Positions 49,878 through 59,554 of a stretch of DNA of 63,578 nucleotides are shown here, one piece after another. Location: the NCBI GenBank assembly GCA_045613945.1, contig JAZLBZ010000049.1, forward strand, positions 1 to 63,578, written 5' to 3'. The notes below the pieces were generated by a model, which had not been told where the DNA came from, did not search any database, and saw nothing but the letters and a program-made list of their open reading frames with translations. Position 1 is the stretch's first letter. Every line of letters starts with the position of its first letter. The position numbers and the translations under genes were made by a program. This stretch comes from HGM04593 sp045613945. GTDB lineage: Bacteria; Bacteroidota; Bacteroidia; Bacteroidales; Bacteroidaceae.

Positions 49878-50840
49878 TCACTTTATCAGCACCTTTTTGC
49901 CGTCGATGATGTATAACCCCGGTGCGGTAATCTCGCTGAGTTTGCGGCCGCTGAGGTCATATATACCTTTAACATTTCCGCTTTGACTTGCGTCGATCGT
50001 TGATTCACCTTTCACCTCGTCAACACCTGTTGCCTCCTCGGGGGCAAGGTTGAAGTTAGCATAGTGCTCCGAGTTCCCATTCCAAGAGTAGTCATCACCC
50101 TGATATGGCTTTATGGCATTTAGCCTAAACCATCCGTTGCCGCTGCCGTTCCACCCGAAGTTGAAATGGAAATAGCCGTTGTCGGTATAACCGTCAATAA
50201 CGAACATGTGGCGGCTGTCGCCTGTGCCGCTGTTGTTTGCTGCGTAGGGCACAGGGCAACCGTTGTCAAGGCTCTCTCTAATCATTGCCTCCCACTGCTC
50301 CTGTGTGTGCTCACGCTGGTACGATGCCGCAACCTTGGGGTAGTTGAAATATCGGTTCAGCCTTGCAGTCTCACGCTCCTCGTTGGCTGTTGTTGCTCCG
50401 CTGCCGAATGACGAGAAATTCGCGTGCGCAAGGTGAGCCATAATCTTTGATACCTCGTAAATCTGTTCCTCGCTCCAGTTGTTGTCATACACCAGCGGCA
50501 TGTTGTCCCAGTCATAGACCCTGTCGGTGATTTCAACATAGTCCGATGCTTGGCAGTTGTAGAGTGGTTTTGCTGTTCCCTCTTTGGGGTATTTGTGGTA
50601 GCGCATTACTATGGCGTATGCTGTGGCCACGCAACCTGTCTTTGCGTGCGTGGTACCGTTATACCTTGTCCAGCACTGCTCGTTGAAAGGGTAGTTCTGC
50701 CCCCAACTTGCAGTCTCAAGCAGCACGACAACATTGCCGCCGGTCTCTGCAGCGGTTGCATACTGTCTGTCGCTAGTCTGCGCGCTTGCTGCTGTAAGTG
50801 CGATAAACAACAGAATTACGCAGTGTATCAGTTTTCTCAT
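49878..50840 (-). CDS. Secreted C10 (streptopain-like) cysteine protease lacking a prodomain
   Basis: The 320-residue protein has a signal peptide (MRKLIHCVILLFIALTAASA) followed only about 25 residues later by the catalytic domain: WGQNYPFNEQCW, Cys70 in HAKTGCVATAYAIVMRYHKY and His211 in SRHMFVIDGYTD, with FGWNGSGNGWF. It ends YDLSGRKLSEITAPGLYIID then GKKVLIK, a secretion tail very like that of the giant C10 protein at 51625. C10 peptidases (SpeB, interpain) normally carry a roughly 100-residue inhibitory prodomain; here it is absent. Its activity may be controlled by a separate inhibitor or by the neighbouring giant protein. Confidence 0.9.
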   Translation of the reverse strand: MRKLIHCVILLFIALTAASAQTSDRQYATAAETGGNVVVLLETASWGQNYPFNEQCWTRYNGTTHAKTGCVATAYAIVMRYHKYPKEGTAKPLYNCQASDYVEITDRVYDWDNMPLVYDNNWSEEQIYEVSKIMAHLAHANFSSFGSGATTANEERETARLNRYFNYPKVAASYQREHTQEQWEAMIRESLDNGCPVPYAANNSGTGDSRHMFVIDGYTDNGYFHFNFGWNGSGNGWFRLNAIKPYQGDDYSWNGNSEHYANFNLAPEEATGVDEVKGESTIDASQSGNVKGIYDLSGRKLSEITAPGLYIIDGKKVLIK

Positions 50841-50904
50841 AAAGGAATATTTTTTGTAAAGGTAATGAAAAGTTTTGTTTGTATATGCTGTGCCGGGTTG
50901 TTTT

Positions 50905-51212
50905 CTTTTTTAGACATAAGAACAAAAGAACATAAGAGCCTTTCTGCTATTAGATAACAGCATCGCATAGTTTCACTTGCGACAATAAATAATTTGTGTC
51001 TGCGACAATGGGAAAACAAGTTCTCACTTTGTCGCAGACACAAATTATTGAAAGTTGGAAAAAATTCCAACACTATATCTAATAGCAGAAATGCTTGACT
51101 TTACCGCAGTAAATAAGGACTCTTGTAATTAAATCTTATGTAACCAACGGAACGTTGGTTTATGTACTTCTGTCTTTATTTAAAAGAAAACCGCGCCCTT
51201 ATGTAGTTCTAA
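50905..51212. repeat. Nested inverted-repeat element, copy A
   Basis: The outer arms TTTCTGCTATTAGATA (50941-50956) and TATCTAATAGCAGAAA (51076-51091) enclose a 21-bp perfect stem (50988-51008 with 51029-51049) whose loop reads TGGGAAAACAAGTTCTCACT. A further hairpin GTTGGAA/TTCCAAC is at 51054-51071. A downstream tail reads GTAACCAACGGAACGTTGG then TTTATGTACTTCTGTCTTTA. A related element with different stem sequence is at 59555-59925. Confidence 0.85.
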
Positions 51213-51255
51213 CTTCCTTGAGCCTGAGCACTCAAACTGCGATTCCTTTAAACCA

Positions 51256-51285
51256 ACGTTGCAAGCCTTTGGAGGCCTGCAACGT
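51256..51285 (-). terminator. Hairpin downstream of the 52-residue peptide gene
   Basis: ACGTTGCA and TGCAACGT, with inner GCC/GGC, form a strong stem starting 18 nt after the peptide stop on the minus strand. No T-run is obvious. Confidence 0.5.
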
Positions 51286-51302
51286 CAATATTAGAGTAGG
51301 GA

Positions 51303-51461
51303 TTACATATTCCCCCAAATGTTCTCCCAGTCATTGCGGTGCTCGTCAGACAGGGCACTGCCACCGCCCATCTCCTCTTCTGTCTTGGAGAGTACTAGAA
51401 GAATGCTGCCTGTAACATTAAGTTCAACAACTTCGCTTGTGGGTTTTATATATCGTTTCAT
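51303..51461 (-). CDS. Small 52-residue peptide of the Trp-ending family (copy 2)
   Basis: The predicted peptide starts MKRYIKPTSEVVELNVTGSI, has a hydrophobic stretch (ILLVLS), an acidic/Gly-rich middle (KTEEEMGGGSALSDE) and ends HRNDWENIWGNM. It parallels the 50-residue product at 19652-19804 in start (basic, Y, PT), middle and Trp-rich ending (HRxDWxNxW). It lies downstream of the giant C10 gene's stretch and upstream of the C10 protease, with repeat copy A beside it. Peptides of this form are found in Prevotella genomes beside surface-protein genes as far as I recall, but the function is not known. A precursor or signalling peptide is a possibility. Confidence 0.65.
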   Translation of the reverse strand: MKRYIKPTSEVVELNVTGSILLVLSKTEEEMGGGSALSDEHRNDWENIWGNM

Positions 51462-51494
51462 AGTAGTGATATTTACTTGTTTGTTCCTCTTTTT

Positions 51495-51620
51495 TGAGAT
51501 CCTTCGCTTGCGTTAGTTCGCTACGCTCATCGAGAACATCTTTTGATATTTTCATTAATGTATGGTCAGGGTGACAAATATCGCGTAATTGTCATACTGA
51601 ACGCAGTGAAGTATCTCTAT
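51495..51620. repeat. Dispersed intergenic repeat, copy 4
   Basis: GAGATCCTTCGCTTGCG near the left edge and GTCATACTGAACGCAGTGAA-GTATCTC at the right end. The same type as the other copies; it fills the gap between the peptide gene and the giant C10 gene. Confidence 0.7.
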
Positions 51621-51624
51621 CTTT

Positions 51625-54600
51625 TTACTTTATCCAAACCTTTTTGCCATCAATAATGTAGATGCCTGGCTCAGTAATCTCGCTCAGCTTGCGTCCCTGC
51701 AGGTCATATATTGTATGCTCAAGGTCTTCGCGCTCAACCTCTTCAATGTCGGTTGTTTCACCGAATACAAACTGCAGTGCCGAAGCCTTGCCTGTTGCTT
51801 CAATGAAGTAAGCCTTGTTTGCATTGATTGTTCTGTCGGTGCTGCTTAACTTGTAGAGCATTATGCGAGTACCCACTCCCTTGTATGAAAGGATATAGGC
51901 GTCTGTAGTACCTGGGATGTCCTCTGCTTCAAGAGTTCCTGCAAAGCCTGTTTTGTGAACGGCTGCACTTGCAGGCGCAGGAGCAAAGCCAAACTTACCT
52001 GCTTTTTCAGCCTCAACGAGAACAGGAGTTTTTGCCGGCAATACATTGTTTGTCAACTCAAGTTCTGCCATATAAACCTGCTCGCCCTCGGTGTGGTCAA
52101 CTCCATAGGCTGTAACACCGGCTGGGACTGTTGTCGCAAATGGCAGGTTTACAGTACCCAACTTTGCGTTAGAACCATCGGCTACGCTCACTTGGAATGC
52201 GAATGGAACTTCCTCAAACACCATGTCTGTGCAGTTGCCGTTTTCGTTTTCCTTTCTGATGTTTTCACCTGTATTAAAGTTTAGGTCATTGCTGTTGGAT
52301 GTTCCGTATGCGTTGTAGCTTCTCTTGTTATTGCCGCTTACTGCATACAATGTAAATGTTCCGGTTTTATAACCGTCAGCAGTCTTTAGTGTTGCGTATG
52401 AATGGCTCAAATCACCATCGTAATTCCAACCGTAATCACCTACCGCACTGATAAGGTTTAATGAACCGTTGAAGTCGCTTTGTGCAATGAATATAGATTT
52501 GGCCGTCTCGTCCTTTGTGGTGCTCCATTTGAGGTTTTGTCCATCACGGTAGATGTAGCGCAATGTTCCGTCACTCATCTTGCCGGCAATGCGGTAGGCT
52601 TTACCGTCTTCAAGAGCGGTAATTTGCCTAAAGAAAGCCTTGTAGGTAACAGTCGTGTTGGGATTTGCGTTCAATGTCAAAGTATATACAGCACTAGTGC
52701 TCACTGTGGTACCTTCGTCACCGCTGCCATCAATCAATGCCCAGCGGTCAAATACATAACCGCTTTTTGCCTTTGCTGTAATGGTTACGGTGTTGCCAGT
52801 TGCCATTTCAAACGTTGTCACACCTTCGCTGCCAATGTACGCTGTACCGTTATCGCCTGCCACTACTGCAATGTATGCCTTGTAGTTGAAGTTTGCGACA
52901 AAATAGTAGCTGTCTTCCTCGGCAACAAATGAGTAATCAGCATCCTGGCTCAGTTTTGTACCATCCAATGTCCAGTATGCAAATATTGCATCAGCGCTAT
53001 AAGATACAGCGTGTATGTCAACTGTTGTTCCGTAATCAAAAACCTTGTGCGTGAGTGTGGCTTCGTCGCCAATGTATGCAAATGCATATCCGTTCTTTAT
53101 CAATTCAATTCTGACATCTACCTGCTTTATGAATTTGGCATTGTAGGTTGTATTTGCCGTGATAGTTGTCGAGTAGCTTGCATCAGTGCTTACACACTCG
53201 TCGTTCTCATTGTACCAACCTGCAAAGCGGTAGTTTGTACCGGCAGTAGTAGCGGTGAATGTCACATTAGCATCCTTATTTACAACCAGTGATTCATTAC
53301 TCTCTGTTGTACCTACAGCAACCTTTACGGTACCACCATTCTCGCCTCCAATTGTTGTTGCAGTTACAGTGACTATGCAATTTGCAATTTGTCTGAAGTT
53401 TGCTACATACTCTCCATCGACAGTTGCTGTGAATGTGTATGTGGCATCGGTGCTGACAACATCTGTACCCTTTGTCCAGTTTACAAACTCATAACCGTCG
53501 TTAGCCACGGCTGTGAGTGTCACCTCGCTGCCATGCTCAACATTTGCTGCACTTGCGCTTGCGCTACCGCCTTCACCTGCTGTTACATTGATGTTGTAGA
53601 TGTTGATTGCAAACTCTGCGGTGAGTGCAATTACATCGTCTTTTCCACCGCTTATGTTTTTAGTATATGCTGCAGTTTCAACTTCGTTTGTACCATCTAT
53701 CCATTTAACAAAGTGGTAACCCTCAACCGGTACGGCTTCAATGGTCAAATCGCCTGTCGGTACATATTTGCGTACCACATTCTCCTCGCCGCCAATATTT
53801 GTTGTACCTTTATTCTCGGGGGTGATAGTAAGGCTAATCTTTGGCCAAGTCTTAACAGCTTTATCTATAGCGTCAAAATATGTATTGAACTGGTTCAATC
53901 TTATTTGTTCTTTATTATAAACCAATGAATCTATCATTATCTGGAATTCATTAGTTATCAGATACTTGTCATTGCCTATATCAAAACGTAGGAGTCTTTC
54001 ATCTAAGGCTCTGATAAAGTCTGTGTAATCGGCCTCCTGTATCTTCATCCAAGCTCCCTGATGGGTGTTGCTGTTATGGTGTGTTGCATAACCATAGCTT
54101 GATGAGGAAGAACACAGATATCCGGTCTCTTCACCAACCTTTGCTACGAGGGCATAATCGCCATTATATGTTCCGGCATCGCCCAAGAAAGTAAATGCAG
54201 TAGCTTCGGCTTTTTCAACAAACTCTACATTCTGGGCATCGCTTGAAGCAATGCTTGTCACTTTAATGTATTTACCTGTAAGCTCGTTCTTGAAGATGAA
54301 CTCAAAGCTGTTGTTTACGTTGTAGATAGCCCAAGCAATCTTTGGATTACCTCCCATGGTGTTGTATGTAGGGTTGGCTCCGTAATTGTAAGTTCCATCA
54401 TTTACCTTTTCTACCAATGTGGTTTCAGCTGTTGAGGCTGACAAATAATTTGGTCTTCCATTGGCGTTTGTGGGGTAATAGATGTTATGCCAGAGATTAT
54501 CTGTCTTGGGGTCGTCTGTGGTCTTACTTACCTTGAACATTAGCTTTACGCTATTTGTGTAGGTGTATGAAGTGCCATTGTCTGCGAAGGTCGGGTTTAT

Positions 54601-57600
54601 GCCAAACTCTTCGATGAACGGATACTCGGCCTTCAATTTTGCTTCCAATGTCTCTGCATTAACCTCGCCTGTCAAACCGTTCAATGTTACATTGTAGGTA
54701 TTGCCCTGTATGTCTGTCAATGTTACATTTGCAACAATCTCCTCAAAGTTCGCAATATACTCTGCATCGGCTGTTACACTATTTATGGTGTATGGGTTTT
54801 CGCAGCTGACATACTCTGTATCCTTTGTCCAATTTACAAAGTAGTAACCGGCACTTGGTGTAGCTGTGAGAGTTACAGAAGCACCATGCTCAACTGTTGC
54901 TGCGCTTACGCTTGCGCTACCGCCTGTGCCTGGGTTTGCAGTTGCAGTGATGGCATAAGTATTGATTGCAAAGTTTGCAACATATTCACCATTAGCTGTA
55001 GCTGTGAATGTGTCTGTCGCTTTTGTGCTAACCTCTACGTCGTCCTTTGTCCAGTTTACAAAGTGGTAGCCCTCGTTTGCTGTGGCTGTAAGAGTTACCG
55101 GCTTGCCCTTCTCAATGGTTGAGGTTAACGGTGATACGCTACCGCCCTCGCCTGCTGTTGCTGTAACAGTATAATAAACAACTTCCTCGAGAACCCAAGT
55201 GGCAGCAGCGCTCTGAGCACCATCACTATATACGAATTTACCAAGAGAAGGAGTTCCTTTATCGTCGTCTATCTTGAAATATCCCTTTGTACAACTTATA
55301 AAATATTCAAGTTCTGCGGCTGTTGGCTCAAATGTTAAATCTGCTCCATTTTCCTTAGAATCCGCATTTACATTCCACTCTGCCCAAGTTATATAATAAC
55401 CGGTTTTTGACAGGAGCATGTAGTTGGTGCCACTTTCTATGAATTGGAATATCTGACCATCGTTGCTCTCATTCTTAGTTGTAACATTGACACCACCTCT
55501 AGTCTCTTTTCCATGAGTGCTATTGTCGTAAATATTCATATATGTGCCTGTTGACTTCTCCTTCAAGCGGAAATACTTGCCGGCAAGCGGGTCGGTTTCA
55601 GGCTCTGCTGCTGTAAGAGTAATCTTTTTCAAACCATAGTAACAACCGTCGTTGCTTGTACCTTTGTAAATAGTAAGCTTAATGGTCAATGTACCGTCTG
55701 CGGCTACTGATAAATTATTGAATTCGATTGTTTTGTCTGTGCTTCCGCCTGGTATCCAGATGTTCTGGTCGTTTAGTACTGTGCCAACAGCATTACCATT
55801 CGCTTCGAGCTTAAAGTTACAATGGCGGATAGTGCCATCGCTTGGCTGTAGATTACCACCACTGTTTACTGCTACGTGAGTAAATGCAACATCGGTTACT
55901 TTTGCGCGCAATCTATTAACTGTCAAAGTATAGGTGATTGGTGAATTTTCTGTTGCATTTTTGGTGTTGGTGCTGGTACAGAGAACATCGGTGCGGTTTG
56001 CCATAGCACCTCCTGTGTTCCATGGATCCGTTTTTGCGGTGGTGCCATCACTGTTGGGGCTTGTTGCAGTAATTGTAGCTGTAACACCATCAGCGCCACT
56101 TACAGCAACAGTAACATCGCTGCCGTTACGGACAAAGGTGAATTCCAAATCTCCTGAAACCTCTACAGGCTCCTGTGACTCCTGCACCAAGTCGAGCTGC
56201 AGTTCTTTAACGATAATTCCTGCAGTTTCTGCACTTGCACTTCCGACACCGATGTTGATTTCGCTGGTATTCAAGCCTGTCGCCATTACACTTAAAGGAG
56301 TTGTTCCGCTTATTGTTGCAGTTGCAGCGTTGCTTCTGGCTGATGCCGCAGTTCTCATTGCTGCCGCTGCATTCTGTGTGCCGACGGTGTAGGTGAATGT
56401 TCCCTCGTTGAAATTATGGCCTTGTACGGTCAGTTTATATCCGGCAATCTTGTATGGGGCGGGAACCGATATTGTGAAGTCTGTGCCTTTGAACAGATAA
56501 GGGTACTTGATGCCATCTACTGTACTGTATCCAATCTTGGCGTCGTTGGCACTGAATGTTATTGCTGGATCTGTCTGTGTAGCCGGCAATACTACCTGAT
56601 TGGTCTTTCCTTGATTAACGAAACCTGTTGCACCTGCAAATGTTGCATTCACCTCTGTGCCGGTGATGGGCAGCTCGGGCTCAGCTGCCTCGGGCTCGAA
56701 ATTTGCAACATAGTTTGAAGCCTGTGCCACGTTTACATTGCAAGTAGCATCGGTGCTAACCACATTTCCGCCCAATGTCCAGTTTACAAAATTATAACCG
56801 GTATTGGCGGTAGCATAAAGTGTTATCTCAGTTCCATTCTCAACATCGCCCTGTGTCTTTTGGCTACCAGTGCCAACTGCGAACTTTGCTGTACCACCCG
56901 CAGCAGGGTTTGCTGTTGTTGTAACGGCGTAGGTCGTTGGGGTAGAGGCTCCGCCTTCAGACTGGATGGTAACTGTAACTCCATCTTCCAAAATTGCCAG
57001 ACCGGCACGTCCGGCATAAGTTGAGCCTAATATGAACGAAGTACTTTGTGAATTGATATCTGATGCAGAAATCATAACACCCGCACTGGCATTGGTAACA
57101 TTTGTTGTATTTCCTCCAACTGTAACATCAATTGTGTAAGAACTACTGGGGCTTTTACCCTTAAAACTGTAACTCTTTATTATATAACCTGCAGGTGCAG
57201 TCAATGTATAAGTTATATCCGATACAAGTGTCTCAGAGTTTCCTACAGGCGCTTTTGCGAAGAATGTATTGACGGTTGTTGAAAGGGCATAAGCCGGCTC
57301 AGAGCCTTTCGAACAGCTCAATACAATACCGTCGCTTGTTGTCCAAGTGCTGCAATAAGATCCACTGACACCGCTTGTGGCTACATCTGAAATCTTGAAT
57401 GTGCAGTCTTTCTCTACTATCACATTCTCCTCGTTGTCAAAGTTTGCAACATAGTCGTTGCCTGATGTGCCTACAGGAACCTGTAGTGTGTTTCTTGTAC
57501 CGACGATGACACCGCCCTTTGTCCAACTTGCGAGGGCATAGCCGTCGGCAGGGTGTGCGGTAAGGGTTGCTGTAACACCTTGCAAAAGGTCTGCAGTTAC

Positions 57601-58866
57601 TGTGCTGCCCGCTGTTCCACCGTTGATGGAAACTGTACCCATATTTGAATCGTTTACCGTCGCTGTTACAGTGTATGTAGTTGCGTCGGGGATTAGGTTA
57701 AAATATGCCTTGTGTGAGTTTGAATAGTTTGAATAATCGTCGGGCACCATGTTGTCAAGGGTGAACCAACCATTGCCTTGGCCACTCCAACCCCAGTTGA
57801 AGTGATAATAGTCGTTGTCGGTGTAACCGTCGAGAATGTAGATGTGTCTGGCCGAATTGGATGTATTCGTTGTTGATGCATAGGGTATGGGATAGCCGGC
57901 ATCAAGGCAGTTCTTTATGTATGTTTTCCATTGTGTGTCGTTGCCCAATGTTGATCTTACCACAGCCAATGATGCGCCGTGGTCAACAGGTCTTTCACTT
58001 TTGAAACGGAAGTGATCGACCATGTGCTGGCCTGTTTCGGAGAAACTTGTTGAGCCAGTGCCGTAACCAACCTGGTTAGCCCAACCAAGGTCGCGCATCA
58101 GAACGGCAACGGCGTTGGCCTCAGCCTCTGTGTAGCCGGAGCTGTAGTCGTCATTACGCATAGAAGCGTAGTCGTATGTATGGCCAAGTTCCATGTTTTC
58201 ACCTGTTCCCTGGTGGGTTACAGTACCTACACCTGATGCAGGCCATTTGTAGTAATAGCACAAGATTGCAAAGGCTGTAGGGCCACAACCGGTCAAGGCT
58301 GTTTGACCATCAGTTGTCTTGCACAAATTATTGAAAGGACCATGCTGTCCCCAAGGTGCAGTGTTGAGGTTCTTTACAATGTTGCCCATTGAGGTGGCAT
58401 TGTATTCATAGTCTGCAGCCTTCTGCATTGCGCTGCGTGCAGCTGCCTTTTGTGGGTTGGCTGCATTGTACTCGCGCAAGGCGCGTACCTGTGCGTCGAT
58501 GTCGCTCATGTAACCGGCAAAGCCGTCGGGCAGGTTGTTTGTGTCTATTGTTCCGTCGATAGAGTAACCGATGATTGGGTTCTCTGTCTCCTCGCCCGAT
58601 ACAATGACAAAGCCTTTGCCGTCGGCGCCGGTGAGAATGTGGAATGTTGGAGCTTCGTTGCTCTCGCCTGTGATGGCGTGGCTGTCAACGCTCTGTGTCA
58701 AAGTGGCGCTCGTAGAACGGAACGCCGCGCTCTTCTGCTTTCCATTAGCAAAGAACTGGTTTGCAATTTCGCTTGCACGCTCGGCAGTAATTACCTGCGC
58801 ACTTACATTTGCTACCATAAAGATGGCGCAGATGGCAAGCACTGTTACGCGTAGAAAGTTTTTCAT
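51625..58866 (-). CDS. Giant secreted C10 (streptopain-like) protease with nine B-repeats
   Basis: The 2413-residue protein has a signal peptide (MKNFLRVTVLAICAIFMVA). An inhibitory Spi-like prodomain follows (about 24-140: AERASEIANQFFANGK, FVIVSGEETENPIIGYS). The C10 domain has PWGQHGPFNNLC, Cys194 in ALTGCGPTAFAILCYYYKW and His341 in SARHIYILDGYTD, with FNWGWSGQGNGWF. Nine InlB/Listeria-Bacteroides-type repeats (VTLTATANEGYHFVNWTK-like) are then interspersed with beta-sandwich and ricin-like domains to about residue 2100. The tail is YDLQGRKLSEITEPGIYIID then GKKVWIK. This is a very large surface protease-adhesin. On the minus strand a perfect -7 box (TATCTTTG, 58913-58920) precedes the start. 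Confidence 0.93.
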   Translation of the reverse strand: MKNFLRVTVLAICAIFMVANVSAQVITAERASEIANQFFANGKQKSAAFRSTSATLTQSVDSHAITGESNEAPTFHILTGADGKGFVIVSGEETENPIIGYSIDGTIDTNNLPDGFAGYMSDIDAQVRALREYNAANPQKAAARSAMQKAADYEYNATSMGNIVKNLNTAPWGQHGPFNNLCKTTDGQTALTGCGPTAFAILCYYYKWPASGVGTVTHQGTGENMELGHTYDYASMRNDDYSSGYTEAEANAVAVLMRDLGWANQVGYGTGSTSFSETGQHMVDHFRFKSERPVDHGASLAVVRSTLGNDTQWKTYIKNCLDAGYPIPYASTTNTSNSARHIYILDGYTDNDYYHFNWGWSGQGNGWFTLDNMVPDDYSNYSNSHKAYFNLIPDATTYTVTATVNDSNMGTVSINGGTAGSTVTADLLQGVTATLTAHPADGYALASWTKGGVIVGTRNTLQVPVGTSGNDYVANFDNEENVIVEKDCTFKISDVATSGVSGSYCSTWTTSDGIVLSCSKGSEPAYALSTTVNTFFAKAPVGNSETLVSDITYTLTAPAGYIIKSYSFKGKSPSSSYTIDVTVGGNTTNVTNASAGVMISASDINSQSTSFILGSTYAGRAGLAILEDGVTVTIQSEGGASTPTTYAVTTTANPAAGGTAKFAVGTGSQKTQGDVENGTEITLYATANTGYNFVNWTLGGNVVSTDATCNVNVAQASNYVANFEPEAAEPELPITGTEVNATFAGATGFVNQGKTNQVVLPATQTDPAITFSANDAKIGYSTVDGIKYPYLFKGTDFTISVPAPYKIAGYKLTVQGHNFNEGTFTYTVGTQNAAAAMRTAASARSNAATATISGTTPLSVMATGLNTSEINIGVGSASAETAGIIVKELQLDLVQESQEPVEVSGDLEFTFVRNGSDVTVAVSGADGVTATITATSPNSDGTTAKTDPWNTGGAMANRTDVLCTSTNTKNATENSPITYTLTVNRLRAKVTDVAFTHVAVNSGGNLQPSDGTIRHCNFKLEANGNAVGTVLNDQNIWIPGGSTDKTIEFNNLSVAADGTLTIKLTIYKGTSNDGCYYGLKKITLTAAEPETDPLAGKYFRLKEKSTGTYMNIYDNSTHGKETRGGVNVTTKNESNDGQIFQFIESGTNYMLLSKTGYYITWAEWNVNADSKENGADLTFEPTAAELEYFISCTKGYFKIDDDKGTPSLGKFVYSDGAQSAAATWVLEEVVYYTVTATAGEGGSVSPLTSTIEKGKPVTLTATANEGYHFVNWTKDDVEVSTKATDTFTATANGEYVANFAINTYAITATANPGTGGSASVSAATVEHGASVTLTATPSAGYYFVNWTKDTEYVSCENPYTINSVTADAEYIANFEEIVANVTLTDIQGNTYNVTLNGLTGEVNAETLEAKLKAEYPFIEEFGINPTFADNGTSYTYTNSVKLMFKVSKTTDDPKTDNLWHNIYYPTNANGRPNYLSASTAETTLVEKVNDGTYNYGANPTYNTMGGNPKIAWAIYNVNNSFEFIFKNELTGKYIKVTSIASSDAQNVEFVEKAEATAFTFLGDAGTYNGDYALVAKVGEETGYLCSSSSSYGYATHHNSNTHQGAWMKIQEADYTDFIRALDERLLRFDIGNDKYLITNEFQIMIDSLVYNKEQIRLNQFNTYFDAIDKAVKTWPKISLTITPENKGTTNIGGEENVVRKYVPTGDLTIEAVPVEGYHFVKWIDGTNEVETAAYTKNISGGKDDVIALTAEFAINIYNINVTAGEGGSASASAANVEHGSEVTLTAVANDGYEFVNWTKGTDVVSTDATYTFTATVDGEYVANFRQIANCIVTVTATTIGGENGGTVKVAVGTTESNESLVVNKDANVTFTATTAGTNYRFAGWYNENDECVSTDASYSTTITANTTYNAKFIKQVDVRIELIKNGYAFAYIGDEATLTHKVFDYGTTVDIHAVSYSADAIFAYWTLDGTKLSQDADYSFVAEEDSYYFVANFNYKAYIAVVAGDNGTAYIGSEGVTTFEMATGNTVTITAKAKSGYVFDRWALIDGSGDEGTTVSTSAVYTLTLNANPNTTVTYKAFFRQITALEDGKAYRIAGKMSDGTLRYIYRDGQNLKWSTTKDETAKSIFIAQSDFNGSLNLISAVGDYGWNYDGDLSHSYATLKTADGYKTGTFTLYAVSGNNKRSYNAYGTSNSNDLNFNTGENIRKENENGNCTDMVFEEVPFAFQVSVADGSNAKLGTVNLPFATTVPAGVTAYGVDHTEGEQVYMAELELTNNVLPAKTPVLVEAEKAGKFGFAPAPASAAVHKTGFAGTLEAEDIPGTTDAYILSYKGVGTRIMLYKLSSTDRTINANKAYFIEATGKASALQFVFGETTDIEEVEREDLEHTIYDLQGRKLSEITEPGIYIIDGKKVWIK

Positions 58867-58912
58867 AGTTTTATGTGTTTTTTATTTTTTTCGTGTTTTC
58901 ACTCTTAACAAG

Positions 58913-58920
58913 CAAAGATA
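58913..58920 (-). promoter_or_regulatory. -7 box of the giant C10 gene
   Basis: TATCTTTG is an exact TAnnTTTG on the minus strand, 47 nt before the start codon at 58866. The upstream -33 element is weak. Confidence 0.6.
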
Positions 58921-58994
58921 ATATAATTACTTTAAATGTTGAAGTTTTGTGGAATTTAATTCTCTTTTGCCCTCTGCGGTTCGGTAAATTTTAT

Positions 58995-59002
58995 TATTTT
59001 CG
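58995..59002 (+). promoter_or_regulatory. Possible -7 box of the small lipoprotein gene
   Basis: TATTTTCG has one mismatch to TAnnTTTG and is 16 nt before the ATG at 59019; a TTTG at 58966-58969 is 25 nt away, more than the usual 19. Confidence 0.35.
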
Positions 59003-59018
59003 CGTCGAAATTATCCGT

Positions 59019-59510
59019 ATGAAGAAACTATTTTTACCAATCATAGCACTGGCTTTTCTGTGTTCTTGTGGCAGTGACGAGCAGCCGGTTGTGCATCGCC
59101 CGTCATATAATCTTCTCCTGCCCTTTGTTGAGGCTGCCCCAACGTTGGAATCCCTGACGGTGATGGCCTTGAGCATTGAGGGCAGTGTGGCGGCTGCGGC
59201 AGTAACGTGCTACGGCGACGAATTGCTCGATGATTTTATTGCTTCACGCGACAGTTTCTATGTCGTTGTAGACAGGAAATTTGCGGGGTTCAGGAAAGGA
59301 CATTTTGTTGAGTTGCGCACGGCGCTTTATGAGCGTGCTGCGGCTGTGTGCGGGGCAGCAGAGAGCAAAGTGGCTGCCGACGCTATTCGTGCTTTGTCGA
59401 AGCGCTGTTCGGCAGCGCTGTATATTGACGGGCAGCGTGCCTGCGACCCCCCAAAGAGTGTGCGCGAAAGATACGAACAAGCTAAAAGAAAACTGAAATC
59501 TGAAAACTGA
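59019..59510 (+). CDS. Small lipoprotein of unknown function
   Basis: From the ATG at 59019 the 163-residue product begins MKKLFLPIIALAFLCSCGSD, a lipoprotein signal with lipobox LCSC. The longer frame from 58875 adds 48 residues that do not look like protein and would overlap the giant gene's promoter. The mature part contains PFVEAAPTLESLTVMALSIE, a helical YERAAAVCGAAESKVAADAI region and a basic end (ERYEQAKRKLKSEN). No known family is recognised. It is divergent from the giant C10 gene and followed by repeat element copy B. Confidence 0.7.
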   Translation: MKKLFLPIIALAFLCSCGSDEQPVVHRPSYNLLLPFVEAAPTLESLTVMALSIEGSVAAAAVTCYGDELLDDFIASRDSFYVVVDRKFAGFRKGHFVELRTALYERAAAVCGAAESKVAADAIRALSKRCSAALYIDGQRACDPPKSVRERYEQAKRKLKSEN

Positions 59511-59554
59511 AATCTGAAATCTGAAAACGAAGTTAAAAGGACAAAATCCGCGTT

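Noticed and set aside
58875..59018. N-terminal extension of the small lipoprotein
   Set aside because: It would put 48 unlikely residues before a good lipoprotein signal and overlap the promoter of the divergent giant gene.
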